DNA of 58,355 nucleotides from Bacteroidales bacterium (GTDB taxonomy: Bacteria > Bacteroidota > Bacteroidia > Bacteroidales > UBA7960). The notes below the pieces were generated by a model, which had not been told where the DNA came from, searched no databases, and saw only the letters and a list, made by a program, of their open reading frames with translations. Positions 50,072-58,317 of the stretch are shown in pieces (position 1 is the first letter of the stretch; every line of letters begins with the position of its first letter). The DNA is taken from the NCBI GenBank assembly GCA_012521995.1, contig JAAYLH010000098.1, positions 1 to 58,355 on the forward strand, given 5' to 3'. A program made the translations under genes and the position numbers.

Positions 50072-51955
50072 TTATTTACCCGGTTTTTTGAACTTCTGGG
50101 GTTTGATCATATTCTCGGGCAGCAATAGCTCATCCAGTTCCTCCTTGGTAAGGAGTTTTAGCTCGAGCACCAGTTCATAAACCCCTTTATTTTTCTCAAG
50201 GGCTTCCTTAGCCACTTTTGTACAGGTCTCATATCCCAAAACGGGGTTCAATGCTGTCACCAGACCAATGCTGTTCATCACAGTATGTCGGCAATGCTCC
50301 TCATTGGCCGTTATGCCCTTAACACATCGGTACAGCAAAGTAGTCATTCCGTTCTTGAGCATTTCAATGCTCTGGAACAGGCTCTGTACGATGATTGGCT
50401 CCATCACGTTAAGCTCAAGTTGGCCTGCCTCTGCTGCCATGGTAATGGTCAGGTCGTGACCGATGACCTTAAAGGCAATCTGGTTAACTACCTCGGGAAT
50501 GACGGGATTCACCTTTCCAGGCATGATGGAAGAACCGGGCTGCATAGGCGGAAGGTTGATCTCGTTCAGACCTGCCCTTGGCCCTGAGGAGAGTAGCCTG
50601 AGGTCGTTGGATATTTTTGATAATTTAACAGCAAGGCGTTTCACAGCTGATGAATACATCACAAATGCGCCTGTATCCTGGGTTGCCTCCACAAGATTTG
50701 CGGCAAGTTTAACCTCCATGCCTGTGATGTGGACAAGGTGGCGAATCACCTTATCACCGTATTCTGGCTCGGCATTGATACCAGTCCCGATAGCTGTCCC
50801 CCCCATATTCACTTCAAGAAACAGGCGTGCATTTTCATTCAAGCGGCTAATCTCTTCCTCAAGTGTGGTGGCATACGCGCCAAAGGTTTGACCAAGAGTC
50901 ATGGGCACGGCGTCCTGAAGCTGGGTGCGGCCCATTTTGATGATGTGATCGAACTCCTTCTCTTTATTGCGAAAGCCCTCTATTAGCCTTTCAAGCACCT
51001 CAACCAACTTCTTGTTGCTGTTGATCAGGGCAATCTTAATAGCGGTAGGGTAGGCGTCGTTTGTCGACTGGGAGAGGTTCACGTGATTGTTGGGATGGCA
51101 GTGCTGGTAGTCGCCCTTTTCAAACCCGAGGATTTCCAGGCCGCGGTTGGCAATGACTTCATTGGCATTCATATTGGTTGAAGTCCCTGCACCACCCTGG
51201 ATCATATCCACCACAAAATGTTGATGAAACTTACCATTTATGATCTCGTGGCATGCCCTAACGATGGCGTTGGCGACGGGTGTTGAGAGTAGTCCAAGCT
51301 CGTGGTTTGCCCTGGCAGAAGCCATTTTCACCATAGCAAGGGCTTCGATCAGCAAGGGGAAGAAGTTGAGGGTAACGCCGCTGATGTTGAAGTTTTCCAT
51401 GGCGCGCATGGTCTGGATGCCATAATACACCTCGTGGGGGACTTCACGATCGCCCAGCAGGTCGTGTTCACTGCGGGTGCGCCCCGACTCGTACTGGGCA
51501 GCCACGTTGACCATGCGGATATTGCTCTGGCGCATCCTACGTGAGATGATTCGCGAAATGCGAAGGAAGACCTTTAAAGCCACCTGGGGATGGGTCTCAA
51601 ACATGGCCTTAAAGCGCTGGCCACTCAGACACAACACCGTAGTGTCCATTAAGGTACGGGCGTTGGTGCTGTGCGGGGCATCGGAAATCATGGTACCTTC
51701 ACCCAGAAAGTCGGATTTCCCGAAAAAAGAAAGACGCTTCTCTTCGCCATAGGGCGTTGTTTTAAACAATTCAACCTCGCCGTCATAAATCAGGTAGAGG
51801 AACTTCTGGCCAGGTGCATTCTCAGAGAAAAGCATTTCTTTTTGCTTGTATTGCCTGACCTCAATTTCTCCGGTAAAAAGATCCAACTCCGTATCACTCA
51901 GGTCGCGGAATAGTTCAACTCCCCGAAGGAATTTCTTAATTTCATTGGGTTTCAT
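50072..51955 (-). CDS. aspA: Aspartate ammonia-lyase with N-terminal cyclic-nucleotide-binding domain
   Basis: Residues 1-150 form a CRP-like cNMP-binding domain: LFRDLSDTELDLFTGEIEVR, KFLYLIYDGEVELFK, and a phosphate-binding cassette LGEGTMISDAPHSTNARTL. In the cassette the usual Arg is His95, while Glu86 is kept. From about residue 160 a complete aspartase begins (EHDLLGDREVPHEVYYGIQT). It has TSTNMNANEVIANRG, HPNNHVNLSQSTND and the flexible SS loop GSSIMPGKVNP (474-484) with the catalytic Ser. The enzyme interconverts aspartate with fumarate and ammonia. Total length is 627, against about 470 for the lyase alone. Regulation by a nucleotide is a natural but untested inference. Confidence 0.93.
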   Translation of the reverse strand: MKPNEIKKFLRGVELFRDLSDTELDLFTGEIEVRQYKQKEMLFSENAPGQKFLYLIYDGEVELFKTTPYGEEKRLSFFGKSDFLGEGTMISDAPHSTNARTLMDTTVLCLSGQRFKAMFETHPQVALKVFLRISRIISRRMRQSNIRMVNVAAQYESGRTRSEHDLLGDREVPHEVYYGIQTMRAMENFNISGVTLNFFPLLIEALAMVKMASARANHELGLLSTPVANAIVRACHEIINGKFHQHFVVDMIQGGAGTSTNMNANEVIANRGLEILGFEKGDYQHCHPNNHVNLSQSTNDAYPTAIKIALINSNKKLVEVLERLIEGFRNKEKEFDHIIKMGRTQLQDAVPMTLGQTFGAYATTLEEEISRLNENARLFLEVNMGGTAIGTGINAEPEYGDKVIRHLVHITGMEVKLAANLVEATQDTGAFVMYSSAVKRLAVKLSKISNDLRLLSSGPRAGLNEINLPPMQPGSSIMPGKVNPVIPEVVNQIAFKVIGHDLTITMAAEAGQLELNVMEPIIVQSLFQSIEMLKNGMTTLLYRCVKGITANEEHCRHTVMNSIGLVTALNPVLGYETCTKVAKEALEKNKGVYELVLELKLLTKEELDELLLPENMIKPQKFKKPGK

Positions 51956-52010
51956 AATAGAGGAATTTTTTTGATGTTTCTTATGCTGGCGGATTTTGAA
52001 ATTTTGTATG

Positions 52011-52018
52011 CAAAGATA
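52011..52018 (-). promoter_or_regulatory. Promoter -7 box for the cNBD-aspartase gene
   Basis: TATCTTTG on the minus strand, 56 bases before the ATG. Confidence 0.55.
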
Positions 52019-52156
52019 CCCACTTATTTCCAGTAAGCCTTGGGTGAAGCTTTTTATTTAGCTTTGCTGCAAAGCCATTTCTTTTGTTTTCCCTTTTCCT
52101 GAAAAGAAGTGGTTTTTTTAAGAAATTTGCAGGAAATAAAAAATCTGAAAAACAAC

Positions 52157-53839
52157 ATGAGCGACGACAAGAAGATCATTTTCTCCATGGTTGGGGTCAG
52201 CAAGGTATTCCCCCCGAACAACAAGCAGGTATTGAAAGATATTTACCTTTCCTTCTTTTATGGAGCCAAAATAGGCATCATAGGATTGAACGGATCAGGA
52301 AAATCGACGCTGATGCGAATTATCGCAGGCCAGGAGAAGTCTTTCCAGGGCGATGTGGTGTTTTCTCCGGGATATTCTGTGGGGTTTCTGCCCCAGGAAC
52401 CGGAACTGGACCCCAGGAAGACCGTAAGGGAAATCGTAGAGGAAGGGGTGGCGGAAATTGTTAGCGTCCTAAAGGAATATGAGGAGGTAAATCTGAAATT
52501 TGCAGAGCCCATGAGTGATGAGGAAATGAATGAGCTCATCGAACGCCAGGGGGAATTGTCAGACCTCATCGAACAACATAATGGATGGGATCTGGATAGC
52601 CGCCTTGAGCGTGCCATGGATGCCCTGCGTTGCCCAGAGCCCGAAGTCTCCGTCCAACACCTGAGCGGGGGGGAAAAGCGACGTGTGGCCCTTTGTCGCC
52701 TGTTGCTGAAGGAACCTGACATATTGCTTCTCGACGAACCCACCAACCACCTGGATGCAGAAAGCGTGGAGTGGCTCGAGATCCACCTGAAACAATACAA
52801 AGGGACCGTGATCGCCATCACCCATGACCGCTACTTTCTGGATAACGTGGCAGGATGGATCCTTGAACTCGACAGGGGAGAAGGCATTCCATGGAAAGGC
52901 AATTACACCTCCTGGCTGGAACAAAAATCCAAACGGCTTGAGATGGAAGAAAAGGCCGAAAGCAAGCGCCGCAAGACCCTGGAACGTGAGCTGGAATGGG
53001 TAAGGATGAGCCCCAAAGGCCGTCACGCCAAGGCAAAAGCAAGACTTGGTGCTTACGACCGCATGCTCAATGAGGATGTAAAGCAAAAGGAAGAACGCCT
53101 GGAGATATTTATTCCCAATGGCCCGAGACTTGGAAATAAAGTGATAGAAGCACACGGGGTTAGTAAGGCATTTGGGGATAAGCTGCTTTTTGAACAGCTC
53201 GAGTTTTCCCTACCCCCCGCAGGAATCGTTGGCATTATTGGCCCCAACGGGGCAGGTAAGACCACTTTGTTCCGCATGATCATGGGACAGGTTGAAGCCG
53301 ACAAGGGAACGTTCAGCCTTGGGGAAACGGTGAAAATTGGCTACGTTGACCAAGCCCACGCTGAGATTGACCCCGAAAAAAGTGTTTGGGAAGTCATCAG
53401 CGGGGGGCACGAGACCATCAATTTATCAGGACGCCCCATGAACAGCAGGGCTTATGTTGCGCGTTTCAATTTCAGCGGGGCTGACCAGGGCAAGAAATGC
53501 GGCACACTCTCAGGTGGCGAACGCAACAGGCTTCACCTGGCAATGACCCTGAAATCGGAGGCCAATGTCCTGCTGCTTGATGAACCTACCAACGACATTG
53601 ACGTCAATACCCTCAGGGCATTGGAAGAGGGTCTGGAAAACTTTGCAGGTTGTGCCGTAATCATAACCCACGACCGCTGGTTCCTTGATCGCATTGCTAC
53701 CCATATCCTGGCTTTTGAAGGCGACTCACAGGTCAGCTATTTTGAGGGTAGCTATTCGGAATATGAGGAGAACAAAAAGAAAAGACTTGGAGATGCAGGC
53801 CCCAAGAGAATAAAATACCGTAAACTGAAAGCCGACTAA
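52157..53839 (+). CDS. ettA: Energy-dependent translational throttle protein EttA (ABC-F)
   Basis: There are two ABC ATPase domains in one chain of 560 residues and no membrane span. The first has Walker A GLNGSGKST, signature LSGGEKRR and LLLDEPTNHLD. The inter-domain P-site linker follows with RMSPKGRHAKAKARL. The second has GPNGAGKTT, LSGGERNR and LLLDEPTNDID. This matches EttA, which binds the ribosomal E site and gates the first elongation step according to the ATP/ADP ratio. The start at ATG 52157 gives the usual MSDDKKIIFSMVGVSKVFPP; the upstream ATG at 52109 was rejected. The stop overlaps the convergent gene by 4 bases. Confidence 0.95.
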   Translation: MSDDKKIIFSMVGVSKVFPPNNKQVLKDIYLSFFYGAKIGIIGLNGSGKSTLMRIIAGQEKSFQGDVVFSPGYSVGFLPQEPELDPRKTVREIVEEGVAEIVSVLKEYEEVNLKFAEPMSDEEMNELIERQGELSDLIEQHNGWDLDSRLERAMDALRCPEPEVSVQHLSGGEKRRVALCRLLLKEPDILLLDEPTNHLDAESVEWLEIHLKQYKGTVIAITHDRYFLDNVAGWILELDRGEGIPWKGNYTSWLEQKSKRLEMEEKAESKRRKTLERELEWVRMSPKGRHAKAKARLGAYDRMLNEDVKQKEERLEIFIPNGPRLGNKVIEAHGVSKAFGDKLLFEQLEFSLPPAGIVGIIGPNGAGKTTLFRMIMGQVEADKGTFSLGETVKIGYVDQAHAEIDPEKSVWEVISGGHETINLSGRPMNSRAYVARFNFSGADQGKKCGTLSGGERNRLHLAMTLKSEANVLLLDEPTNDIDVNTLRALEEGLENFAGCAVIITHDRWFLDRIATHILAFEGDSQVSYFEGSYSEYEENKKKRLGDAGPKRIKYRKLKAD

Positions 53840-54270
53840 GCCCTGGAGGAAAAATGGGCAGGGTTGTAAGTGCTGCGCGCTTTGCGCTTGGTGTCAGGGA
53901 GGGCCAGAATAATTATGGAGATTAGCATCAGTAGAAGGCCTGAAATAAAAAGATAGGCTCCCGGAAACTGATCCCAGTACCAATCTTTTGAAAATCCAAG
54001 AAAGAACTTGTCGTATACCAGGTTCAGGATTGGAAATTCCACATTCCAGATCAAAGAAGACACAATGTCAACAAAAGTGATTAGGATCATGGCAAAGAAT
54101 CCCCCTATATAGGCTACAAGGACGACAATCGTCTTTAAAAAGGCACTCAGCCATTGGACGAAATTCAAGTCTCGCAAAAAGTTTGTATTAAAGGTAAACT
54201 TATGAGTGATCCAAAGGATGACAAGCAATACCAGAGAGGCTATGAGAACCAGTGCACTTACTTTTTTCAT
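53836..54270 (-). CDS. Membrane protein of unknown function, 144 aa
   Basis: Three hydrophobic helices are predicted: VSALVLIASLVLLVILWITH, WLSAFLKTIVVLVAYIGGFFAMILITF and YLFISGLLLMLISIIILALP. Between the second and third is a segment rich in aromatic residues (FFLGFSKDWYWDQFPG) that probably faces the periplasm. A short basic tail (DTKRKARSTYNPAHFSSRA) ends the protein. No family is recognised. It converges on ettA with a 4-base overlap of stop codons and stands alone. Confidence 0.72.
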   Translation of the reverse strand: MKKVSALVLIASLVLLVILWITHKFTFNTNFLRDLNFVQWLSAFLKTIVVLVAYIGGFFAMILITFVDIVSSLIWNVEFPILNLVYDKFFLGFSKDWYWDQFPGAYLFISGLLLMLISIIILALPDTKRKARSTYNPAHFSSRA

Positions 54271-54433
54271 TATGTGAAATTCTTTGGTAGCACAAATCAG
54301 ATAACGTAGTCAAGTATATAGAAGTATAAAAGACATGATTGTAAAATTATAGAAAAATGCTTTACAGGAAGTGTTTTTTTTCATGCACCCCTGGAGATTC
54401 AAATTTTGGTCCACTTCAGGGAATTACGGAGTT

Positions 54434-54459
54434 TACCTTTGTTCATTTTCGTAACTTTG
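54434..54459 (+). promoter_or_regulatory. Two tandem -7 boxes upstream of the transketolase N-terminal gene
   Basis: TACCTTTG (54434-54441) and TAACTTTG (54452-54459) lie 18 bases apart, 40 and 22 bases before the ATG at 54481. Either or both could be used, and they rule out the ATG at 54406 as start. Confidence 0.55.
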
Positions 54460-54480
54460 CCCAATCAAACTAAAGAAACT

Positions 54481-55323
54481 ATGACCGATATCGAAAGATT
54501 AAAAGCTACGGCAACGCAGGTAAGGAGAGACGTTTTGCGCATGGTTCACGCCGTAAAATCAGGCCACCCAGGTGCGCCCCTGGGTTGTGCTGAGTTTTTT
54601 TCTGCAATGTATTTTTCCGTCCTGAGGCATTCCCCGAAATTTGACCCCGAAGGAAAAAACCAGGATCTTTTCTTTTTGTCGAACGGTCACCTGTCTGCAG
54701 GGTGGTACAGTGTGCTGGCACGCAGCGGGTATTTTGAAATAGCAGAACTCAACACCTTCCGGAAGATCAACAGCCGTTTACAAGGCCATCCCGCAACGGA
54801 TGAGGGACTCCCCGGCATCAGGGTAGCCAGTGGATCCCTAGGACAAGGACTCAGTGTTGCAAATGGAGCTGCCCTTGCTAAGAAACTAAACCATGACAAA
54901 CACCTCGTTTATTGCCTGCTGGGTGACGGAGAATTGCAGGAAGGACAGGTATGGGAAGCAGCAATGTTTGCAGCCGGAAGAAATATTGATAACCTGATTG
55001 CCGTTGTAGATTATAATGGGCAGCAAATCGACGGTCCGGTTGATGAGGTCATGCCCCTTGGAAATCTGAAAGGCAAATGGGAAGCCTTTGGGTGGCTAGT
55101 CATGGAGATGGATGGAAATGTAGTGGAAGAAGTCCTGGCAACCATGAAGGAATCCCAAAGGCAATGTGGCAAAGGAAAGCCTGTGGTTGTCCTGATGAAA
55201 ACCATCATGGGCAAAGGGGTTGATTTTATGGAGGGCTCGCATAAATGGCATGGAAGCCCACCCAATGATGAACAACTTGAAATCGCCCTTGCTCTACTGG
55301 AAGAGACCCTCGGCGATTATTGA
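54481..55323 (+). CDS. Transketolase, N-terminal subunit
   Basis: This 280-residue protein carries the thiamine-diphosphate pyrophosphate-binding half of transketolase. It shows AVKSGHPGAPLGCAEFF, LSNGHLSAGWYSVLA and the TPP/metal motif GDGELQEGQVWEAAMFAAGRNIDNLIAVVDYN. It pairs with the C-terminal subunit at 56763 to form the active enzyme of the non-oxidative pentose phosphate pathway. Split transketolases are common in bacteria and archaea. A vWA gene lies between the two halves. The start at 54481 gives the normal N terminus MTDIERLKATATQVRRD. Confidence 0.94.
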   Translation: MTDIERLKATATQVRRDVLRMVHAVKSGHPGAPLGCAEFFSAMYFSVLRHSPKFDPEGKNQDLFFLSNGHLSAGWYSVLARSGYFEIAELNTFRKINSRLQGHPATDEGLPGIRVASGSLGQGLSVANGAALAKKLNHDKHLVYCLLGDGELQEGQVWEAAMFAAGRNIDNLIAVVDYNGQQIDGPVDEVMPLGNLKGKWEAFGWLVMEMDGNVVEEVLATMKESQRQCGKGKPVVVLMKTIMGKGVDFMEGSHKWHGSPPNDEQLEIALALLEETLGDY

Positions 55324-55359
55324 GATATTGATTCTTAGACAACAATTACACTTCAACTT

Positions 55360-56733
55360 GTGAAGCACTTTGTGATCAGATGGATGTTTGTACTGGGCAT
55401 GTGCGTTTTTTTTTCCGCGCAGGTTCAAGGACAGTATGCTTCACCACCTCTGACAAGGATACTGATCCTTTATGATGCTTCACACAGTATGCTTGCCCGC
55501 TGGCAAAGCGACACCAGGATGAATATCGCCCGCCATGTGGTGACAAACCTGCTCGACAGCCTTGAAACGGTAGATAACCTGGAAGTGGCCCTGCGCGTAT
55601 TTGGGCACCAGAAAAGATATCCTCCCCAAGATTGCGATGACACACGGCTCGAAGTACCCTTTGGGCCAGATGGCATTGCAAGGATACGTCAGAAACTTAG
55701 GACCATACAACCACGCGGCAGTACACCCATTACCAATTCCCTTGAGAATGCAGCAGGAGATTTTCCACCCTGCGCCAATTGCCGAAACATCATCATTCTG
55801 ATTACCGACGGCCTCGAAGAATGCGGCGGAGACCCATGTGCGACTTCCAGGGAACTGCAGCTCAAGGGCATTTTCCTGAAACCCTATGTGATCGGCATTG
55901 GCAGAGACTTCAGGGATGCCTTTGATTGCGTGGGACACTATTTTGATGCCACCACTGAATCGGGCTTCAGAGCAAGCATGAACGTTATCATTTCGCAGGT
56001 TCTGGGCAAGACCAGTTCACAAATAAACCTGCTGGACCTCGAAGGGAGACCTACCGAAACAAATGTTGCCGTTTCGTTCTTCGACCAGGAGACAGGCAGA
56101 CCCCTGGAAAGCATTATCCATACCATGAACTTCAGAGGACTTCCAGATACTATTTTTTCCCTAATCCCTTCCGTAAAATACCGCATGGCAGTCCATACCA
56201 CACCGCCTGTTGAGGTAAAAGACATAAGTATTCAGTCCGGTAGGCACAACATCATTGCTGCAGATGTACCCCAGGGACTGCTTAACATCAGAACAAGCGG
56301 ACAGGTATCCATGAATTACCAAGCGATTGTCAGGAAATCGGGGCAGACTGAAACCCTGAAATTGCAGCAAATGGGGATGAGCGAGAAATACCTAGTCGGA
56401 TTGTATGATATTGAGGTGCTTTCCCTTCCCAGGGTGTATGTGCAAAACGTAGAAATAAAACAAAGTCATACCACCCAGGTAGAAATCCCCCAGCCCGGAA
56501 TAGCCGTAATCAGGCTTCGTGCTCCAGGATATGCCAACATCCTGCAGGAAAATGAAACGGGGCTTGTTCATGTTTACTCGCTGCGCGAGCAGGTCTCGAA
56601 TGAAACAATTTATCTGCAGCCCGGCAGTTACCGTCTGGTTTACCGCTCAAGAGTATCCACCAGTACCGCCTATTCAACCGAAATGAAGTTCACCATTGAA
56701 CCCGGGCAAACAGTGCGGGTGGACATCAACTGA
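55360..56733 (+). CDS. Secreted von Willebrand factor A domain protein, 457 aa
   Basis: The signal peptide is MKHFVIRWMFVLGMCVFFSAQVQG-QY. The vWA domain (about 30-215) has an intact MIDAS (D39-A-S41-H-S43-M), the Thr in GSTPITNSLENAA, and ITDGLEECGGDPC. Cysteine pairs (PPCANCRN and the CGGDPC region) suggest disulfides. The C-terminal half holds at least two beta-sandwich-like repeats (for example DVPQGLLNIRTSGQVSMNYQAIVRKSG and EIPQPGIAVIRLRAPGYANI). It probably binds a ligand or metal in the envelope. The start is GTG at 55360, 36 bases after the transketolase N-terminal gene; an ATG at 55384 would lose the basic n-region. Confidence 0.88.
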   Translation: MKHFVIRWMFVLGMCVFFSAQVQGQYASPPLTRILILYDASHSMLARWQSDTRMNIARHVVTNLLDSLETVDNLEVALRVFGHQKRYPPQDCDDTRLEVPFGPDGIARIRQKLRTIQPRGSTPITNSLENAAGDFPPCANCRNIIILITDGLEECGGDPCATSRELQLKGIFLKPYVIGIGRDFRDAFDCVGHYFDATTESGFRASMNVIISQVLGKTSSQINLLDLEGRPTETNVAVSFFDQETGRPLESIIHTMNFRGLPDTIFSLIPSVKYRMAVHTTPPVEVKDISIQSGRHNIIAADVPQGLLNIRTSGQVSMNYQAIVRKSGQTETLKLQQMGMSEKYLVGLYDIEVLSLPRVYVQNVEIKQSHTTQVEIPQPGIAVIRLRAPGYANILQENETGLVHVYSLREQVSNETIYLQPGSYRLVYRSRVSTSTAYSTEMKFTIEPGQTVRVDIN

Positions 56734-56762
56734 TCACGAAATGAAAAACAAAATATAACCTT

Positions 56763-57722
56763 ATGATGAAGGAATACACCTACACTGAAAAGAAAGATAC
56801 CAGATCGGGATTTGGCGCAGGATTACTTGAAGCAGGTCAGCGCAATCCAGACATTGTTGCCTTGTGCGCTGACCTTACTGGCTCGCTAAAAATGAATGCC
56901 TTCCAGAAAGCCTTCCCCGATCGGTTTTTCCAGGTGGGGATTGCTGAGGCTAACATGATGGGCATTGCTTCCGGGCTGACTATTGGGGGGAAAATCCCTT
57001 ATACGGGAACCTTTGCCAACTTCAGTACAGGAAGGGTATACGACCAGATTCGCCAGAGTATTGCCTATTCCGGGAAAAACGTGAAGATCTGTGCCTCCCA
57101 TGCCGGGCTAACTCTTGGTGAGGATGGCGCCACTCACCAGATACTGGAAGACATCGGCATGATGAAGATGCTGCCCAATATTACAGTCATCGTGCCCTGC
57201 GACTATAACCAAACCAAGGCTGCCACCATTGCCATTGCCGACCACCAGGGGCCCGTTTACCTGCGTTTCGGAAGGCCTTCCGTGCCCAACTTCACTGCGG
57301 CCAACGAACCATTTGAAATCGGGAAAGCCATTGTCCTGAATGAAGGAACCGACATTAGCCTCTTTGCCTGCGGGCACCTGGTTTGGGAAGCCCTTGAGGC
57401 AGGCAAGATTCTTTTCCGGGAGGGTATCCATGCAGAAATAATTAATATCCACACAATTAAACCTTTGGACAGGAAAACGGTCTTACAATCAGTACAAAAG
57501 ACGGGTTGTGCCGTTTCTGCAGAAGAGCATCAGTTGAATGGGGGTATGGGTGAGTCGATAGCACGGCTGTTGGCCGAAAACTACCCAATTCCTATGGAGA
57601 TGGTGGGCGTCAATGACCGCTTTGGAGAAAGCGGCACTCCTGCCCAACTGATGGAGAAATACGGACTCAATGCCGCCAGTATTGCAAAAGCAGCACAAAA
57701 AGCACTGAAAAGAAAGTCGTAG
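56763..57722 (+). CDS. Transketolase, C-terminal subunit
   Basis: This 319-residue protein has the pyrimidine-binding and C-terminal domains of transketolase. The TPP-activating Glu is in VGIAEANMMGIASGLTIGGKIPYTGTFANF, followed by SHAGLTLGEDGATHQILEDIGMMKMLPNITVIVPCD and the C-terminal domain from about residue 190. It must associate with the product of the gene at 54481. Two adjacent ATGs (56763, 56766) are possible starts. It follows the vWA gene by 29 bases and precedes the sigma factor by 12. Confidence 0.94.
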   Translation: MMKEYTYTEKKDTRSGFGAGLLEAGQRNPDIVALCADLTGSLKMNAFQKAFPDRFFQVGIAEANMMGIASGLTIGGKIPYTGTFANFSTGRVYDQIRQSIAYSGKNVKICASHAGLTLGEDGATHQILEDIGMMKMLPNITVIVPCDYNQTKAATIAIADHQGPVYLRFGRPSVPNFTAANEPFEIGKAIVLNEGTDISLFACGHLVWEALEAGKILFREGIHAEIINIHTIKPLDRKTVLQSVQKTGCAVSAEEHQLNGGMGESIARLLAENYPIPMEMVGVNDRFGESGTPAQLMEKYGLNAASIAKAAQKALKRKS

Positions 57723-57734
57723 TTCCAGGTAAAC

Positions 57735-58280
57735 ATGACGCACCATTCTGACGAGGAATTAATCCAACGCTTTCATGATTCGGAAAATCCAGGGCTAGCG
57801 TTTGATCTGATTGTCAGAAAATATCAGGAACAAGTGTATTGGCACATCAGACGGTTGGTCATCAGTCACGAGGATGCCAACGACATAGCACAAGATGTTT
57901 TTATTAAGGCTTGGAAAGCGCTGCCTGATTTCAGGGGCGATTCCGGCCTTTTTACATGGCTTTACCGGATTGCTACCAATGAAGCCCTGTCTTTCCTGAA
58001 AAAGAAAAATAAACGTTTCTTCCTGTCCTTTTCTGACGTGGAACAACAGCTCAGCGATTCTCTGATAACCGATACCTACTTCGAAGGCAATGAAATTGAG
58101 AAAAAGATTCAGCAGGCAATCCTTACCCTTCCCGAGAAGCAAAGAGTGGTATTTAACCTAAGATATTACGACGAGATGAAATATGAAGAGATGTCCAAGA
58201 TTCTTGACACTTCTGAAGGCGCGCTGAAGGCCTCCTATCATCATGCCGCCAAAAAAATTGAAAAAATTCTCACATCTTGA
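57735..58280 (+). CDS. ECF-type RNA polymerase sigma factor, 181 aa
   Basis: Sigma region 2 is visible as FDLIVRKYQEQVYWHIRRLVISHEDANDIAQDVFIKAWKALPDFRG, and TWLYRIATNEALSFLKKK continues it. Region 4 is ILTLPEKQRVVFNLRYYDEMKYEEMSKILDTSEGALKASYHHAAKKIEK. There is no region 1 or 3, as in group 4 (ECF) sigma factors, which usually respond to envelope or oxidative signals under an anti-sigma factor. A possible partner starts just before the window ends. The 12-base gap suggests it may be read through from the transketolase gene. Confidence 0.93.
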   Translation: MTHHSDEELIQRFHDSENPGLAFDLIVRKYQEQVYWHIRRLVISHEDANDIAQDVFIKAWKALPDFRGDSGLFTWLYRIATNEALSFLKKKNKRFFLSFSDVEQQLSDSLITDTYFEGNEIEKKIQQAILTLPEKQRVVFNLRYYDEMKYEEMSKILDTSEGALKASYHHAAKKIEKILTS

Positions 58281-58317
58281 TTAAACCATTGATTGTTATT
58301 CTTATCTAATTTTCGAA

